This document shows positions 48,982 to 59,087 of a DNA stretch of 64,000 bases, one piece after another (the stretch's first letter is position 1; each line of letters begins with the position of its first letter). The notes below the pieces were generated by a model. That model saw nothing but the letters and a program-made list of their open reading frames with translations, was not told the DNA's origin and made no database searches. The DNA comes from Nocardioides okcheonensis. Its GTDB lineage: Bacteria > Actinomycetota > Actinomycetes > Propionibacteriales > Nocardioidaceae. The DNA is taken from NCBI RefSeq assembly GCF_020991065.1, contig NZ_CP087710.1:3162001-3226000 (forward strand), in the 5' to 3' direction. The translations under genes and the position numbers were made by a program.

Positions 48982-50460
48982 ATGCGCGAAGCGAGAGGGT
49001 CCGAACGGCGGCGACGTGACGTACGCCACTCCCGTCGGCGGTGGGTCCGCACCGGGCTCCCGGTGGTGCTCGTGCTCGGCCTCCTGGGCGCCGGGGTCGG
49101 CGCCTACCGCTACGACTGGGGGCCGCGCTACCTCCCCGGCCTTGCCGCCGACCCGGTCACCGAGCCCGAGCAGGTGCTGCCCCCCGCCGGGCTCGACCTG
49201 CCGGAGTGGAGCGAGCCGGCCCCCGTCGCCGCGCCCGTCGACACCGCGGGCACGGTCGACCCGTCCCGGGTGGCGGCCGCGCTGCGCGCCGACCTCGCCG
49301 ACCCCGACCTCGGGCCGCACGTCGTCGGAGCGGTGTCGTCGCTGACCCCGGGCTCCGCGACCTGGACCTCGCCGGACGGCACGTACGTCCCCGCCTCCAC
49401 CACCAAGCTCCTCACCCTCGGCGCCGCGCTCGCCACCCTCGGCCCCGACCACCGCTTCACCACCACGGTCGTCCGCGGCGACCGGCCCCGCGAGGTCGTG
49501 CTGGTCGGCGGCGGCGACCCGCTGCTCGCCAGCCAGCCGCTGACCGTCGCCGAGCAGGGGACCGCCTACCCCGAGCGCGCCGACGTCTCGACCCTCGCCG
49601 TCGCGACCGCCGAGGCGCTGGGCGGCAGCGGCCGGGTGCGGGTGCGCTACGACGACACCCTCTTCACCGGCCCCTCCGACAACCCCGCCTGGCGGCGCGA
49701 CTACGTCCCCGACGACGTGGTCAGCCCGATCACCGCGCTGATGGTCGACGGCGGCCGCGAGGACGACGGCGACACCCGGGCGGACGACCCGTCGCTGGCG
49801 GCCGCACGGGCCTTCGCCGACGCGCTCGCGGCCGCCGGGTTGACCGTGGCGGGGACGCCCGAGCCGGCGACCGCGGCGCCCGGCGCCGAGGAGCTGGCGT
49901 CGGTCCAGGGCGCCCCGCTGGCCGACGTCGTCGAGCGGGTCCTCGACGTCAGCGACAACGAGGCGGCCGAGGTCCTCGGCCACCAGGTCGGCCTGGCCGT
50001 GTCCGGCACCGGGTCCTTCGAGGCCGGCGCCGCGGGGGTGGTCTCGACGCTGCAGGACCTCGGCATCGACCTGTCCGGCGACACCGTCCTCGACGGCTCC
50101 GGGCTCTCGCGCCGCAACCGGGTCACGACCTCGTCGATGCTCGCGCTGCTGCAGCTCGCGGCCGGGCCCGGCCACGACGACCTGCGCAGCCTGGTCACCG
50201 GGATGCCGGTGGCCGGCTGGTCGGGCTCGCTGACCTACCGCTTCGACGACGGCCCCGCCGTCGCCCGCGGGCTGGTCCGCGCCAAGACCGGCACGCTCAC
50301 CGGCGTCCACGCGCTCGCCGGCGTCGTCGTGGGCCGCGACGGGCTGCCGATGGTCTTCGTCCTCGGCGCCGACCGGGTCGCGGCGGAGGACGGCTACCTC
50401 GCCCAGGACGCGCTCGACCGGGCCGCCGGCCGGCTCGCGACCTGCCGCTGCTCGGCCTGA
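48982..50460 (+). CDS. dacB: D-alanyl-D-alanine carboxypeptidase/endopeptidase (PBP4 family)
   Basis: 492 residues. One N-terminal membrane helix ([19 protein letters not shown]) anchors it to the outer face of the membrane. Penicillin-binding motifs are SxxK in [15 protein letters not shown] near 139, SDN in [14 protein letters not shown] near 324 and KTG in [16 protein letters not shown] near 436, in S13 (PBP4/DacB) order with a large insert between the first two. It removes terminal D-Ala from, or cleaves cross-links in, peptidoglycan. GTG 48961 and ATG 48973 are alternative starts. It diverges from ppa. Confidence 0.92.
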   Translation: MREARGSERRRRDVRHSRRRWVRTGLPVVLVLGLLGAGVGAYRYDWGPRYLPGLAADPVTEPEQVLPPAGLDLPEWSEPAPVAAPVDTAGTVDPSRVAAALRADLADPDLGPHVVGAVSSLTPGSATWTSPDGTYVPASTTKLLTLGAALATLGPDHRFTTTVVRGDRPREVVLVGGGDPLLASQPLTVAEQGTAYPERADVSTLAVATAEALGGSGRVRVRYDDTLFTGPSDNPAWRRDYVPDDVVSPITALMVDGGREDDGDTRADDPSLAAARAFADALAAAGLTVAGTPEPATAAPGAEELASVQGAPLADVVERVLDVSDNEAAEVLGHQVGLAVSGTGSFEAGAAGVVSTLQDLGIDLSGDTVLDGSGLSRRNRVTTSSMLALLQLAAGPGHDDLRSLVTGMPVAGWSGSLTYRFDDGPAVARGLVRAKTGTLTGVHALAGVVVGRDGLPMVFVLGADRVAAEDGYLAQDALDRAAGRLATCRCSA

Positions 50461-50479
50461 CCGACCCCCGCCACTCGCG

Positions 50480-50532
50480 GGTTTCGACGCGCGGTCGCGC
50501 CCTCGCAGGCTCGGTCGCGCGCTTGCTCAACC
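50480..50532. repeat. GGTTTCGA...CTCAACC intergenic element, copy 2
   Basis: 53 bases with the same ends as 21944-21997 and a shared interior CTCGGTCGCG followed by GCTC. It occupies most of the 122-base gap after dacB. Confidence 0.55.
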
Positions 50533-50570
50533 TCCCGCCACACGCCGGGCACTCGTTCCTCGTACCCGGC

Positions 50571-50576
50571 TAGTGT
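50571..50576 (+). promoter_or_regulatory. -10 box TAGTGT before DUF2342 gene
   Basis: TAGTGT six bases before ATG 50583. Confidence 0.55.
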
Positions 50577-50582
50577 CGTGAC

Positions 50583-51596
50583 ATGAACCTCGTGGACTGG
50601 GACCTCGCCGTCACCGTCGGCTCACGGCTCACCGGTCCGGGGCCGCAGGTCGAGCCCGACGAGGCACACGCCGTGGTCGCCGAGCTGCGCGACGCGGCCG
50701 ACCGCTCGACGCCCCTGGTCCGCGAGTTCACCGGGCTGCACACCCAGGGCGGCACGGCACCGGTCCTGGTCGTCGACCGGCCCGGGTGGGTGCAGGCCAA
50801 CGCCGACGGCTTCGCGCGGATCATGGCGCCGGTCGCGCGCAAGGTGGTCGAGCGCAAGGGCGAGCCCTCGGCGATGGCCGAGGCGATCGGCTCCCGGGTG
50901 ACGGGGACGGAGGTCGGCCTGATGCTGGGGTTCCTCAGCAGCAAGGTGCTCGGCCAGTTCGACCCGTTCGCCGAGCCCCACGGCCGGCTGCTGCTGGTGG
51001 CGCCCAACGTCGTCCAGGTCGAGCGCGAGCTCGGGGCCGAGCCCCACGACTTCCGGCTGTGGGTGTGCCTGCACGAGGAGACCCACCGCGTGCAGTTCAC
51101 CGCCAACCCCTGGCTGGCCCAGCACCTGCTCGCCCAGATGGAGGCGCTCGCCGACTCGGTCGAGCCCGCCGCCGTGCTCGAGGGCCTGCGCCGCGGCGCG
51201 GAGGTCGTCCGCGGCGGCGGCAGCATCATCGACCTGGTCTCGACGCCCGCGCAGCGCGAGGTCCTCGACCGCGTCACCGGCGTGATGTCGCTGCTCGAGG
51301 GCCACGCCGACGTCGTCATGGACGGGGTCGGCCCGACCGTCGTGACCTCGGTGAAGGACATCCGCCGCAAGTTCGACCAGCGCCGCAAGGGTGTCGGTGG
51401 CCTCGACCGGGTGCTGCGCCGCCTGCTCGGCCTCGACGTGAAGATGGCGCAGTACCGCGACGGCGCGGGCTTCGTGCGCCACGTCTTCGACAAGGTCGGC
51501 ATGGACGAGTTCAACGCGGTCTGGACGGGGCCCGAGACGTTGCCGTCCAAGGCCGAGATCGCCGACCCGGACGCCTGGGTCGCCCGCGTGCTGTGA
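50583..51596 (+). CDS. Zinc-dependent metalloprotease of DUF2342 family
   Basis: 337 residues. HEETHRVQFTANPWLAQHLL near residue 164 is an HExxH zincin motif; GVMSLLEGHADVVMDGVGPT about 70 residues on supplies the further metal-binding region. DUF2342 proteins, sometimes labelled coenzyme F420 biosynthesis associated, are actinobacterial and typically sit just before tilS-hpt-ftsH as here. No signal peptide, so cytoplasmic or membrane-peripheral. Stop overlaps the tilS GTG. The protease activity of the family is inferred from motif. Confidence 0.88.
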   Translation: MNLVDWDLAVTVGSRLTGPGPQVEPDEAHAVVAELRDAADRSTPLVREFTGLHTQGGTAPVLVVDRPGWVQANADGFARIMAPVARKVVERKGEPSAMAEAIGSRVTGTEVGLMLGFLSSKVLGQFDPFAEPHGRLLLVAPNVVQVERELGAEPHDFRLWVCLHEETHRVQFTANPWLAQHLLAQMEALADSVEPAAVLEGLRRGAEVVRGGGSIIDLVSTPAQREVLDRVTGVMSLLEGHADVVMDGVGPTVVTSVKDIRRKFDQRRKGVGGLDRVLRRLLGLDVKMAQYRDGAGFVRHVFDKVGMDEFNAVWTGPETLPSKAEIADPDAWVARVL

Positions 51597-52579
51597 GCCT
51601 GCACCCGTCGGTCGCCGCGGTGCGGGTCCCGGTCCGCACCCTGCTCGGCGGGCTGCCGCCCGGGTCCGTCGCGGCCGTGGCGTGCAGCGGTGGCGCCGAC
51701 TCGCTGGCGCTGGCGTCCGCGGCGGTCTTCGAGGGCCACAAGCTGGGCCTGCGGGTCGTCGGCGTGACGGTCGACCACGGCCTCCAGCCCGGGTCCGCCG
51801 ACCAGGCCGACCGGGTGGTCGCCCAGCTCGCGGCGCTGGGCGTCGACGAGACCCTCACCGCGCGGGTCGCGGTCGACGGCGGGTCGGGGCTCGGCCCCGA
51901 GGCGGCCGCCCGCGAGGCGCGGTACGCCGTCCTCGAGCAGGTCGCCGCCCACCTCGGCGCCGCGGTGGTGCTGCTCGGCCACACGCTCGACGACCAGGCC
52001 GAGACCGTCCTGCTCGGCCTCACCCGCGGGTCGGGCGCCCGGTCCCTGCGCGGCATGCGCCCGGCGTTCGGTCCGTTCGCGCGCCCGCTCCTCGGCGTAC
52101 GCCGCGACGACACCGTCACCGCCTGCCAGGTCGAGGGCCTCGAGGCCTGGGACGACCCGCACAACCACGACCCCGGCTTCACCCGGGTACGGGTGCGGAC
52201 GCGGGTGCTGCCGGTGCTGGAGGACGAGCTCGGCCCGGGCGTGGCCACGGCGCTCGCGCGCACGGCCGACCAGCTCCGCGACGACACCGCGCTGCTCGAG
52301 CGGCTCGCCGACGACCTGGCGGGGGAGGCGCGCCGCGCCGACGGGTCCGGGGCCGGCCTCGACGTCGCGGTGCTGGCCGACGCACCGCCGGCGCTGCGCC
52401 ACCGCGTGCTGCACGGCGCGGTCGTCGCGGCCGGGTCGCCCCCGTCCGAGCTCACCCGCGACCACGTGCTCGCCGTCGACGGCCTCGTCACCGCCTGGCG
52501 CGGCCAGAAGTGGATCGACCTCCCCGGGCCGCTGCGCGCGATGCGTCGCGACGGCCTGCTGGTGTTCGCCCGGCCCTGA
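51593..52579 (+). CDS. tilS: tRNA(Ile)-lysidine synthase
   Basis: 328 residues. The PP-loop ATP site is AVACSGGADSLALASAA (residues about 32-37 are SGGADS); GVTVDHGLQPGSADQADRV and LLGHTLDDQAETVLLGLTRG are family features. It converts the wobble cytidine of tRNA-Ile(CAU) to lysidine so the tRNA reads AUA. Shorter than E. coli TilS because the C-terminal domains are reduced, as usual in actinobacteria. GTG overlaps the preceding stop. Interestingly an ATA codon, rare here, occurs in folB nearby. Confidence 0.94.
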   Translation: MSLHPSVAAVRVPVRTLLGGLPPGSVAAVACSGGADSLALASAAVFEGHKLGLRVVGVTVDHGLQPGSADQADRVVAQLAALGVDETLTARVAVDGGSGLGPEAAAREARYAVLEQVAAHLGAAVVLLGHTLDDQAETVLLGLTRGSGARSLRGMRPAFGPFARPLLGVRRDDTVTACQVEGLEAWDDPHNHDPGFTRVRVRTRVLPVLEDELGPGVATALARTADQLRDDTALLERLADDLAGEARRADGSGAGLDVAVLADAPPALRHRVLHGAVVAAGSPPSELTRDHVLAVDGLVTAWRGQKWIDLPGPLRAMRRDGLLVFARP

Positions 52580-52584
52580 GACCC

Positions 52585-52590
52585 TAGGCT
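52585..52590 (+). promoter_or_regulatory. -10 box TAGGCT before hpt
   Basis: TAGGCT seven bases before ATG 52598; it starts six bases after the tilS stop, so hpt may have its own start point. Confidence 0.55.
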
Positions 52591-52597
52591 GCAGCCC

Positions 52598-53149
52598 ATG
52601 GACTCGTCCCACGTGGAGCACGAGCTGGTCAACGTCCTCTTCACCGAGGAGCAGATCCAGCAGCGACTGGCCGAGATGGCCCTGCAGATCACCGCCGACT
52701 ACGAGGGACGCGACCTGCTGGTCGTCGGCGTCCTGCGCGGCGCCGTGATGGTCATGGCCGACCTCGCCCGGTCGATGCCGCGCCACCTCGAGATGGACTG
52801 GATGGCGGTCAGCTCCTACGGCTCCGGCACCAAGTCGAGCGGCGTGGTCCGGATCCTCAAGGACCTCGACACCGACATCAGCGGTCGCGACGTGCTGATC
52901 GTCGACGAGATCATCGACACCGGCCTGACCCTCAGCTGGCTGGTCAACAACCTGTCGAGCCGCAACCCCGCGAGCGTCGAGATCGCCACCTTGCTGCGCA
53001 AGCCCGAGGCGCTGTCGATGCCGGTGGAGCCGAAGTACGTCGGCTGGGACATCCCCAACGAGTTCGTCGTCGGCTACGGCCTCGACTACCGCGAGAAGTA
53101 CCGCAACCTCCGCGACATCGGCACCCTCGCCCCCCACGTCTACTCCTGA
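52598..53149 (+). CDS. hpt: Hypoxanthine phosphoribosyltransferase
   Basis: 183 residues. The PRPP motif is DVLIVDEIIDTGLTLSWLV near 103-109, LLVVGVLRGAVMVMADLARS is the flexible-loop start and VVGYGLDYREKYRNL the purine site. It makes IMP or GMP from hypoxanthine or guanine and PRPP (purine salvage). Adjacent to tilS and ftsH, the usual bacterial order. Confidence 0.95.
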   Translation: MDSSHVEHELVNVLFTEEQIQQRLAEMALQITADYEGRDLLVVGVLRGAVMVMADLARSMPRHLEMDWMAVSSYGSGTKSSGVVRILKDLDTDISGRDVLIVDEIIDTGLTLSWLVNNLSSRNPASVEIATLLRKPEALSMPVEPKYVGWDIPNEFVVGYGLDYREKYRNLRDIGTLAPHVYS

Positions 53150-53223
53150 TGCCCAGCCGGCCGTGGTGCGAACGGGTCGTCCCGCTTCACCCCGGCTGGA
53201 AGAATGTGGGTCCGGGCGGCGTG

Positions 53224-53229
53224 TAGCGT
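53224..53229 (+). promoter_or_regulatory. -10 box TAGCGT before ftsH
   Basis: TAGCGT about 35 bases before the ftsH start; unlike most in the window this would give a short leader. Confidence 0.4.
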
Positions 53230-53263
53230 CGCCTCCTCAACCCCGAACCGGTGAAAGTTGCCT

Positions 53264-55317
<2,054 letters not shown>

Positions 55318-55321
<4 letters not shown>

Positions 55322-55938
55322 CCGACCCGATCACGATGCCCGAGCGGTCCCCCGAGGACGTCCCCCAGTTCGACCACGCCCGCGCGGAGGCGGCGATCCG
55401 TGAGCTGCTGGCGGCCATGGGCGAGGACCCGGAGCGCGAGGGGCTGCTGGACACCCCGGCGCGCGTCGCCCGGGCCTACGCCGAGATGACGCAGGGCCTG
55501 CGGCAGACCGCCCGCGACGTCCTGACCACCACGTTCGACCTCGGCCACGAGGAGATCGTGCTGGTGCGCGACATCGAGCTGTGGTCGATGTGCGAGCACC
55601 ACCTGGTGCCGTTCACCGGTGTCGCCCACGTCGGCTACATCCCCGCGGAGACCGGCAAGATCACCGGCCTGTCCAAGCTGGCCCGCCTCGTCGACGTCTA
55701 CTCCAAGCGGCCCCAGGTCCAGGAGCGGCTGACCACCCAGGTCGCCGACTCCCTCGTGGAGATCCTGGACGCGCGCGGCGTGATCGTCGTGATCGAGGCC
55801 GAGCACCTCTGCATGACCATGCGGGGCGTCCGCAAGGCCGGCGCCCGCACGATCACGTCCGCGGTGCGCGGGACGTTCCTGAGCAACCAGGCCACCCGCG
55901 CCGAGGCGATGGCGCTGATCCGCTCAGGCACCAGGTGA
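55318..55938 (+). CDS. folE: GTP cyclohydrolase I
   Basis: 206 residues. The zinc/active site is [20 protein letters not shown] (CEHH at about 92-95) with the third ligand in [15 protein letters not shown] near 165. Converts GTP to dihydroneopterin triphosphate, the first step of folate synthesis. GTG overlaps the ftsH stop (GTGA) and starts a run of five overlapping folate-pathway genes, so expression is tied to ftsH. Confidence 0.96.
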
Positions 55939-56855
55939 CCGGGCGGGCCCAGCCGCGCCCGCCCGGTCAGCCCCGGGTCATGGGGATCGTCAACGTCACC
56001 CCCGACTCCTTCTCCGACGGCGGACGGTGGGACACCACCGAGGCCGCCGTCGCCCACGGCCGCCTGCTGCGCGCGCAGGGCGCCGACGTCCTCGACATCG
56101 GGGGCGAGTCGACCCGACCGGGCGCGACCCGGCCGCTGGTCGCCGAGGAGCTCGACCGGGTCGTCCCGGTCATCCGCGAGCTGGCCGCCGAGGGCGCCGT
56201 CGTCTCGGTCGACACGATGCGCTCCGAGGTGGCCGCGGCGGCGGTCGCGGCCGGCGCGCGCGTCGTCAACGACGTCTCGGGCGGCCTCGCCGACCCGCGG
56301 GTCCTCGACGTGGTCGCCGACACCGGCGCCACCTACGTCGCGATGCACTGGCGCGCCCACGCCGACCGGATGCGCGACTTCACCGACTACGGCCCCGACG
56401 GCGTGGTGGCCTCCGTGCGCCGCGAGCTCGAGGCGCGGCTCGAGGCGATCACGGCGGCCGGGGTGGCCGCCGAGCGGGTCGTGCTCGACCCGGGTCTCGG
56501 GTTCGCCAAGGAGCCCCGCCACAACTGGGAGCTGCTCGCCTCGCTCGACGCGCTGCTCGGCCTCGGCCGCCCGCTGCTGGTCGGCGCGAGCCGCAAGTCG
56601 TTCCTGGGCCAGCTGCTCGCCGACGACGACGGCCCCCGAGCGGTGGACGGGCGCGAGCACGCCCACGCCGGCCTGGTCGCGCTGCTCGCCGGCCGCGGGG
56701 TCGCCTGCCTGCGCGTCCACGACGTACGCGCGACGTGCGACGCGCTCGCGGTCGCCGCCGCGCTGGGCACCACGGAACCGGCCACCCCCGGCTGGCCGTC
56801 GCATGACCGGGAGACCCACCCGGACCACCCGAGGACCCCCGAGGAGGGGCAGTGA
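55935..56855 (+). CDS. folP: Dihydropteroate synthase
   Basis: 306 residues. [17 protein letters not shown] (motif 1), [13 protein letters not shown] (motif 2), [20 protein letters not shown] and [15 protein letters not shown] are all present. Joins the pterin pyrophosphate to p-aminobenzoate; the sulfonamide target. GTG start overlaps the folE stop, giving a 14-residue N-terminal extension before RVMGIVNV. A short Asp/His/Pro-rich tail ([17 protein letters not shown]) is unusual but probably dispensable. Confidence 0.96.
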   Translation: MTGRAQPRPPGQPRVMGIVNVTPDSFSDGGRWDTTEAAVAHGRLLRAQGADVLDIGGESTRPGATRPLVAEELDRVVPVIRELAAEGAVVSVDTMRSEVAAAAVAAGARVVNDVSGGLADPRVLDVVADTGATYVAMHWRAHADRMRDFTDYGPDGVVASVRRELEARLEAITAAGVAAERVVLDPGLGFAKEPRHNWELLASLDALLGLGRPLLVGASRKSFLGQLLADDDGPRAVDGREHAHAGLVALLAGRGVACLRVHDVRATCDALAVAAALGTTEPATPGWPSHDRETHPDHPRTPEEGQ

Positions 56856-57220
56856 CCGACGAGCTCGCCGTGAGCGGCATCGAGTGCTTCGCGCACCACG
56901 GTGTCTTCGACTTCGAGAAGCGCGAGGGACAGGTCTTCGTGGTCGACCTCGTGCTCGGGATGGACACCCGCGCCGCGGCCGCGTCGGACGACCTCGCCGA
57001 CACCGTCAACTACGGCAGCCTCACCACCGACGTGAAGGCCGCCGTCGAGCGGGATCCGGTCGACCTGATAGAAACCGTCGCTCAACGCATCGCGGACGTG
57101 TGCCTGTTGGACAGTCGTGTTGAATGGGCCCGGGTCACGCTGCACAAACCTGATGCGCCCATCGACGCGACGTACTCGGACGTCGCGCTGACGATCACCA
57201 GAACGCGAGGTAGCTCATGA
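56852..57220 (+). CDS. folB: Dihydroneopterin aldolase
   Basis: 122 residues. The start IECFAHHGVFDFEKREGQVF and Lys in VTLHKPDAPI, where the family has KP, are FolB features; Tyr in TVNYGSL binds substrate. Splits dihydroneopterin to hydroxymethyl-dihydropterin and glycolaldehyde. GTG overlaps the folP stop. Codons from about 57068 to 57160 are strikingly unlike the rest of the window (ATA, GAA, CAA, TTG, AGT, CGT, GTT, AAA, CCT, GAT), though the protein reads normally. Confidence 0.94.
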   Translation: MTDELAVSGIECFAHHGVFDFEKREGQVFVVDLVLGMDTRAAAASDDLADTVNYGSLTTDVKAAVERDPVDLIETVAQRIADVCLLDSRVEWARVTLHKPDAPIDATYSDVALTITRTRGSS

Positions 57221-57786
57221 CTGAGACCCCCAACCCGCACATCGTGGACACCGACTCCCTCACCGGGGAGATGCACCCGATCCGCCGGGTCGTCGTCGCG
57301 CTCGGGTCCAACCTGGGGGAGCGGCTCTCCTCGCTGCAGGGCGCGGTCGACGCGCTCGCCGACACCCCCGACTTCTTCGTCACCGGCGTCTCGCCGGTCT
57401 ACGAGACCGAGCCGGTCGACTCGCCCGAGGACGCCGGCCCGTACCTCAACGCGGTCGTGCTCGCCGACACCACGCTCCCGGCCGCCCGGCTGATGGAGCG
57501 GGCCCTGGCCATCGAGGACGCCTACGAGCGCGAGCGCAGCGACATCCGCAACGCGCCCCGCACCCTCGACGTCGACCTGATCGTGGTGGGCGACCGCCGG
57601 TCCAACGAGGACTTCCTGCGCCTGCCGCACCCGCGGGCGCACGAGCGTGCCTTCGTGCTCCAGCCCTGGCACGACCTCGAGCCCGACGCGGTGTTCCCCG
57701 AGCGCGGACCGATCTCCGACCTGCTCGACGGCGTCGACGGCTCGGGCGTGAAGCGACGCGAGGACCTCTCTCTCGACTTCCAGTGA
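57217..57786 (+). CDS. folK: 2-amino-4-hydroxy-6-hydroxymethyldihydropteridine pyrophosphokinase
   Basis: 189 residues. VVVALGSNLGERLSSLQGAV (GSNLG), YETEPVDSPEDAGPYLNAVV and the signature RNAPRTLDVDLIVVGDRR with LRLPHPRAHERAFVL are diagnostic. Transfers pyrophosphate from ATP to hydroxymethyl-dihydropterin, making the FolP substrate. ATG overlaps the folB stop. An extra 25-residue N-terminus precedes the fold. Confidence 0.96.
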   Translation: MTETPNPHIVDTDSLTGEMHPIRRVVVALGSNLGERLSSLQGAVDALADTPDFFVTGVSPVYETEPVDSPEDAGPYLNAVVLADTTLPAARLMERALAIEDAYERERSDIRNAPRTLDVDLIVVGDRRSNEDFLRLPHPRAHERAFVLQPWHDLEPDAVFPERGPISDLLDGVDGSGVKRREDLSLDFQ

Positions 57787-58277
57787 CTCCTCCGGACGAC
57801 GACGACCCGGACGAGGGTCCGCGCGGCTCCCTCCGGCCCACGTCGGCCCGCGCCCTCGGCGTGTGCGCCGTGGTCGGGCTCGTCGGGGGCTGGGCGGTCC
57901 ACCCGGTGTCGGTCAGGCTGGTCGGCCACGCGCCGCCGCTGTCGTGGGTGCCGGGGCTGGCCCTGGTGCTGGTCGCCGGGATCATGGCGTTCCTGGCCTG
58001 GCAGACCTGGCAGACGGTGCAGGTCCGCCGGGCGCGGCTCGAGGTGCACCAGGCCGTCAACCGGCTGGTGCTCGCCCGCGCGTGCGCGCTGATCGGCACC
58101 CTGGTGGCGGCGGCCTACGTCGGCTACGCGGTGAGCTGGCTCGGTGACGGGTCGGCGGTCGCCGACCGCTGGATCGCCCGGGCGCTGGTGGCGGCGGCCG
58201 GCGCGGCGGGGGTGACGCTCGCCTCCCTCGCGCTGGAGCGAGCGTGTCGCACCGACGGGGGACGTCCGCAGCCCTAG
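57783..58277 (+). CDS. DUF3180 membrane protein
   Basis: 164 residues. An acidic N-terminus (DDDDPDEGPRGSLRPTSARA) precedes four hydrophobic segments (ALGVCAVVGLVGGWAV, LSWVPGLALVLVAGIMAFLA, LVLARACALIGTLVAAAYVG, ALVAAAGAAGVTLASLALE). DUF3180 proteins follow folK in many actinobacteria; their function is unknown. GTG overlaps the folK stop, so it belongs to the ftsH-fol operon. Confidence 0.88.
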   Translation: MTPPDDDDPDEGPRGSLRPTSARALGVCAVVGLVGGWAVHPVSVRLVGHAPPLSWVPGLALVLVAGIMAFLAWQTWQTVQVRRARLEVHQAVNRLVLARACALIGTLVAAAYVGYAVSWLGDGSAVADRWIARALVAAAGAAGVTLASLALERACRTDGGRPQP

Positions 58278-58280
58278 GGT
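58275..58280 (+). promoter_or_regulatory. -10 box TAGGGT before coiled-coil gene
   Basis: TAGGGT begins in the DUF3180 stop codon and lies six bases before ATG 58287. Confidence 0.6.
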
Positions 58281-58286
58281 GGCCCC

Positions 58287-58904
58287 ATGCCTTCCCAGCA
58301 GCCCCAGCAGTCACAGGCGTCGCGCACGCCCGCTCGCCGCCGCCAGCGCAGCACGCGCCTGGCCGTGGCCGTCGCCCTCCTCGTGGCCGGCGCTGCCCTC
58401 GTCGTCGCCGCCCTCGCGTCCGCCTCCGGCGTGCTGACCGCGGTCGCGGCCGTCGTCGCCGTCGTGATCGGTGCCGCGGCGACCAAGATCACCCACTCCG
58501 AGCTCGTCCAGACGCGCCACGAGGCGGCCCGCGACCGGGCCGCGCAGGCGCAGGAGTACCGCGTCCTCACCGAGCGCCGCACGGCCGAGTCGATCGCGTT
58601 CGCCGATGACATGAAGCGCAAGATCGCCGACCGCGAGCACGCCATCGACGTGCTCGAGCAGGCGCTGTCGTCGGCGCAGAAGAACGCCGCCGAGCAGACC
58701 CTCAAGCGCGGCCAGGAGGCCCGCCGCGCCGACCAGGCCGAGCGCCAGCGCGACGACGCCCAGCGCTTCCGCGACGACGCCGACGAGCGCGCCGCCGAGG
58801 CGATCGTCCGCGTCGCCGAGCTCGAGGCCGAGCTCGACGTGCTGCGCGCCGAGGTCGACTCGCTGCGCGCCGCCGCGGCGCGCCGCGCGCACCGCAGCGC
58901 CTGA
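58287..58904 (+). CDS. Hypothetical membrane-anchored coiled-coil protein
   Basis: 205 residues. A Gln/Arg-rich start, two closely packed hydrophobic stretches (LAVAVALLVAGAALVVAALA and GVLTAVAAVVAVVIGAAATK) that could form a membrane hairpin, then a heptad-rich region from about 75 to 200 (DDMKRKIADREHAIDVLEQA; VAELEAELDVLRAEVDSLRA). Probably anchored in the inner membrane with the coiled coil in the cytoplasm. I do not recognise the family. Own leaderless promoter; located after the fol operon. Confidence 0.78.
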   Translation: MPSQQPQQSQASRTPARRRQRSTRLAVAVALLVAGAALVVAALASASGVLTAVAAVVAVVIGAAATKITHSELVQTRHEAARDRAAQAQEYRVLTERRTAESIAFADDMKRKIADREHAIDVLEQALSSAQKNAAEQTLKRGQEARRADQAERQRDDAQRFRDDADERAAEAIVRVAELEAELDVLRAEVDSLRAAAARRAHRSA

Positions 58905-58925
58905 CGCCTGCCACCCGCGCACCCT

Positions 58926-58977
58926 GAGCGGTGCGTGAGGAGGCTTTCGCGCCGCTCACATCCCCCTCACCCACCGC
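58926..58977. repeat. Tandem hairpin unit 1 (GCGGTG...CACCGC)
   Basis: Left arm GCGGTGCGTGAGGAGGCT, right arm ATCCCCCTCACCCACCGC; 15 of 18 pairs, with TTTCGCG in the loop. Repeated at 59000-59051. Confidence 0.7.
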
Positions 58978-58999
58978 CCCGGTCGTACGCCGCCGGCCA

Positions 59000-59051
59000 G
59001 CGGTGAGTGAGGGGGATTTCGCGTCTCGGGAATCCCCCTCACGCACCGCTC
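59000..59051. repeat. Tandem hairpin unit 2
   Basis: Left arm GCGGTGAGTGAGGGGGATT, right arm AATCCCCCTCACGCACCGC; 18 of 19 pairs, with TTTCGCG again at the loop side. It lies directly upstream of the GNAT start. Confidence 0.75.
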
Positions 59052-59087
59052 GGGCGGCGGGCCGGGGCGATGCGGAAGGATGGGGGC

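Noticed and set aside
58926..59051. Possible CRISPR-like repeat
   Set aside because: Only two units, each a self-paired hairpin, with no regular spacers and no cas genes.
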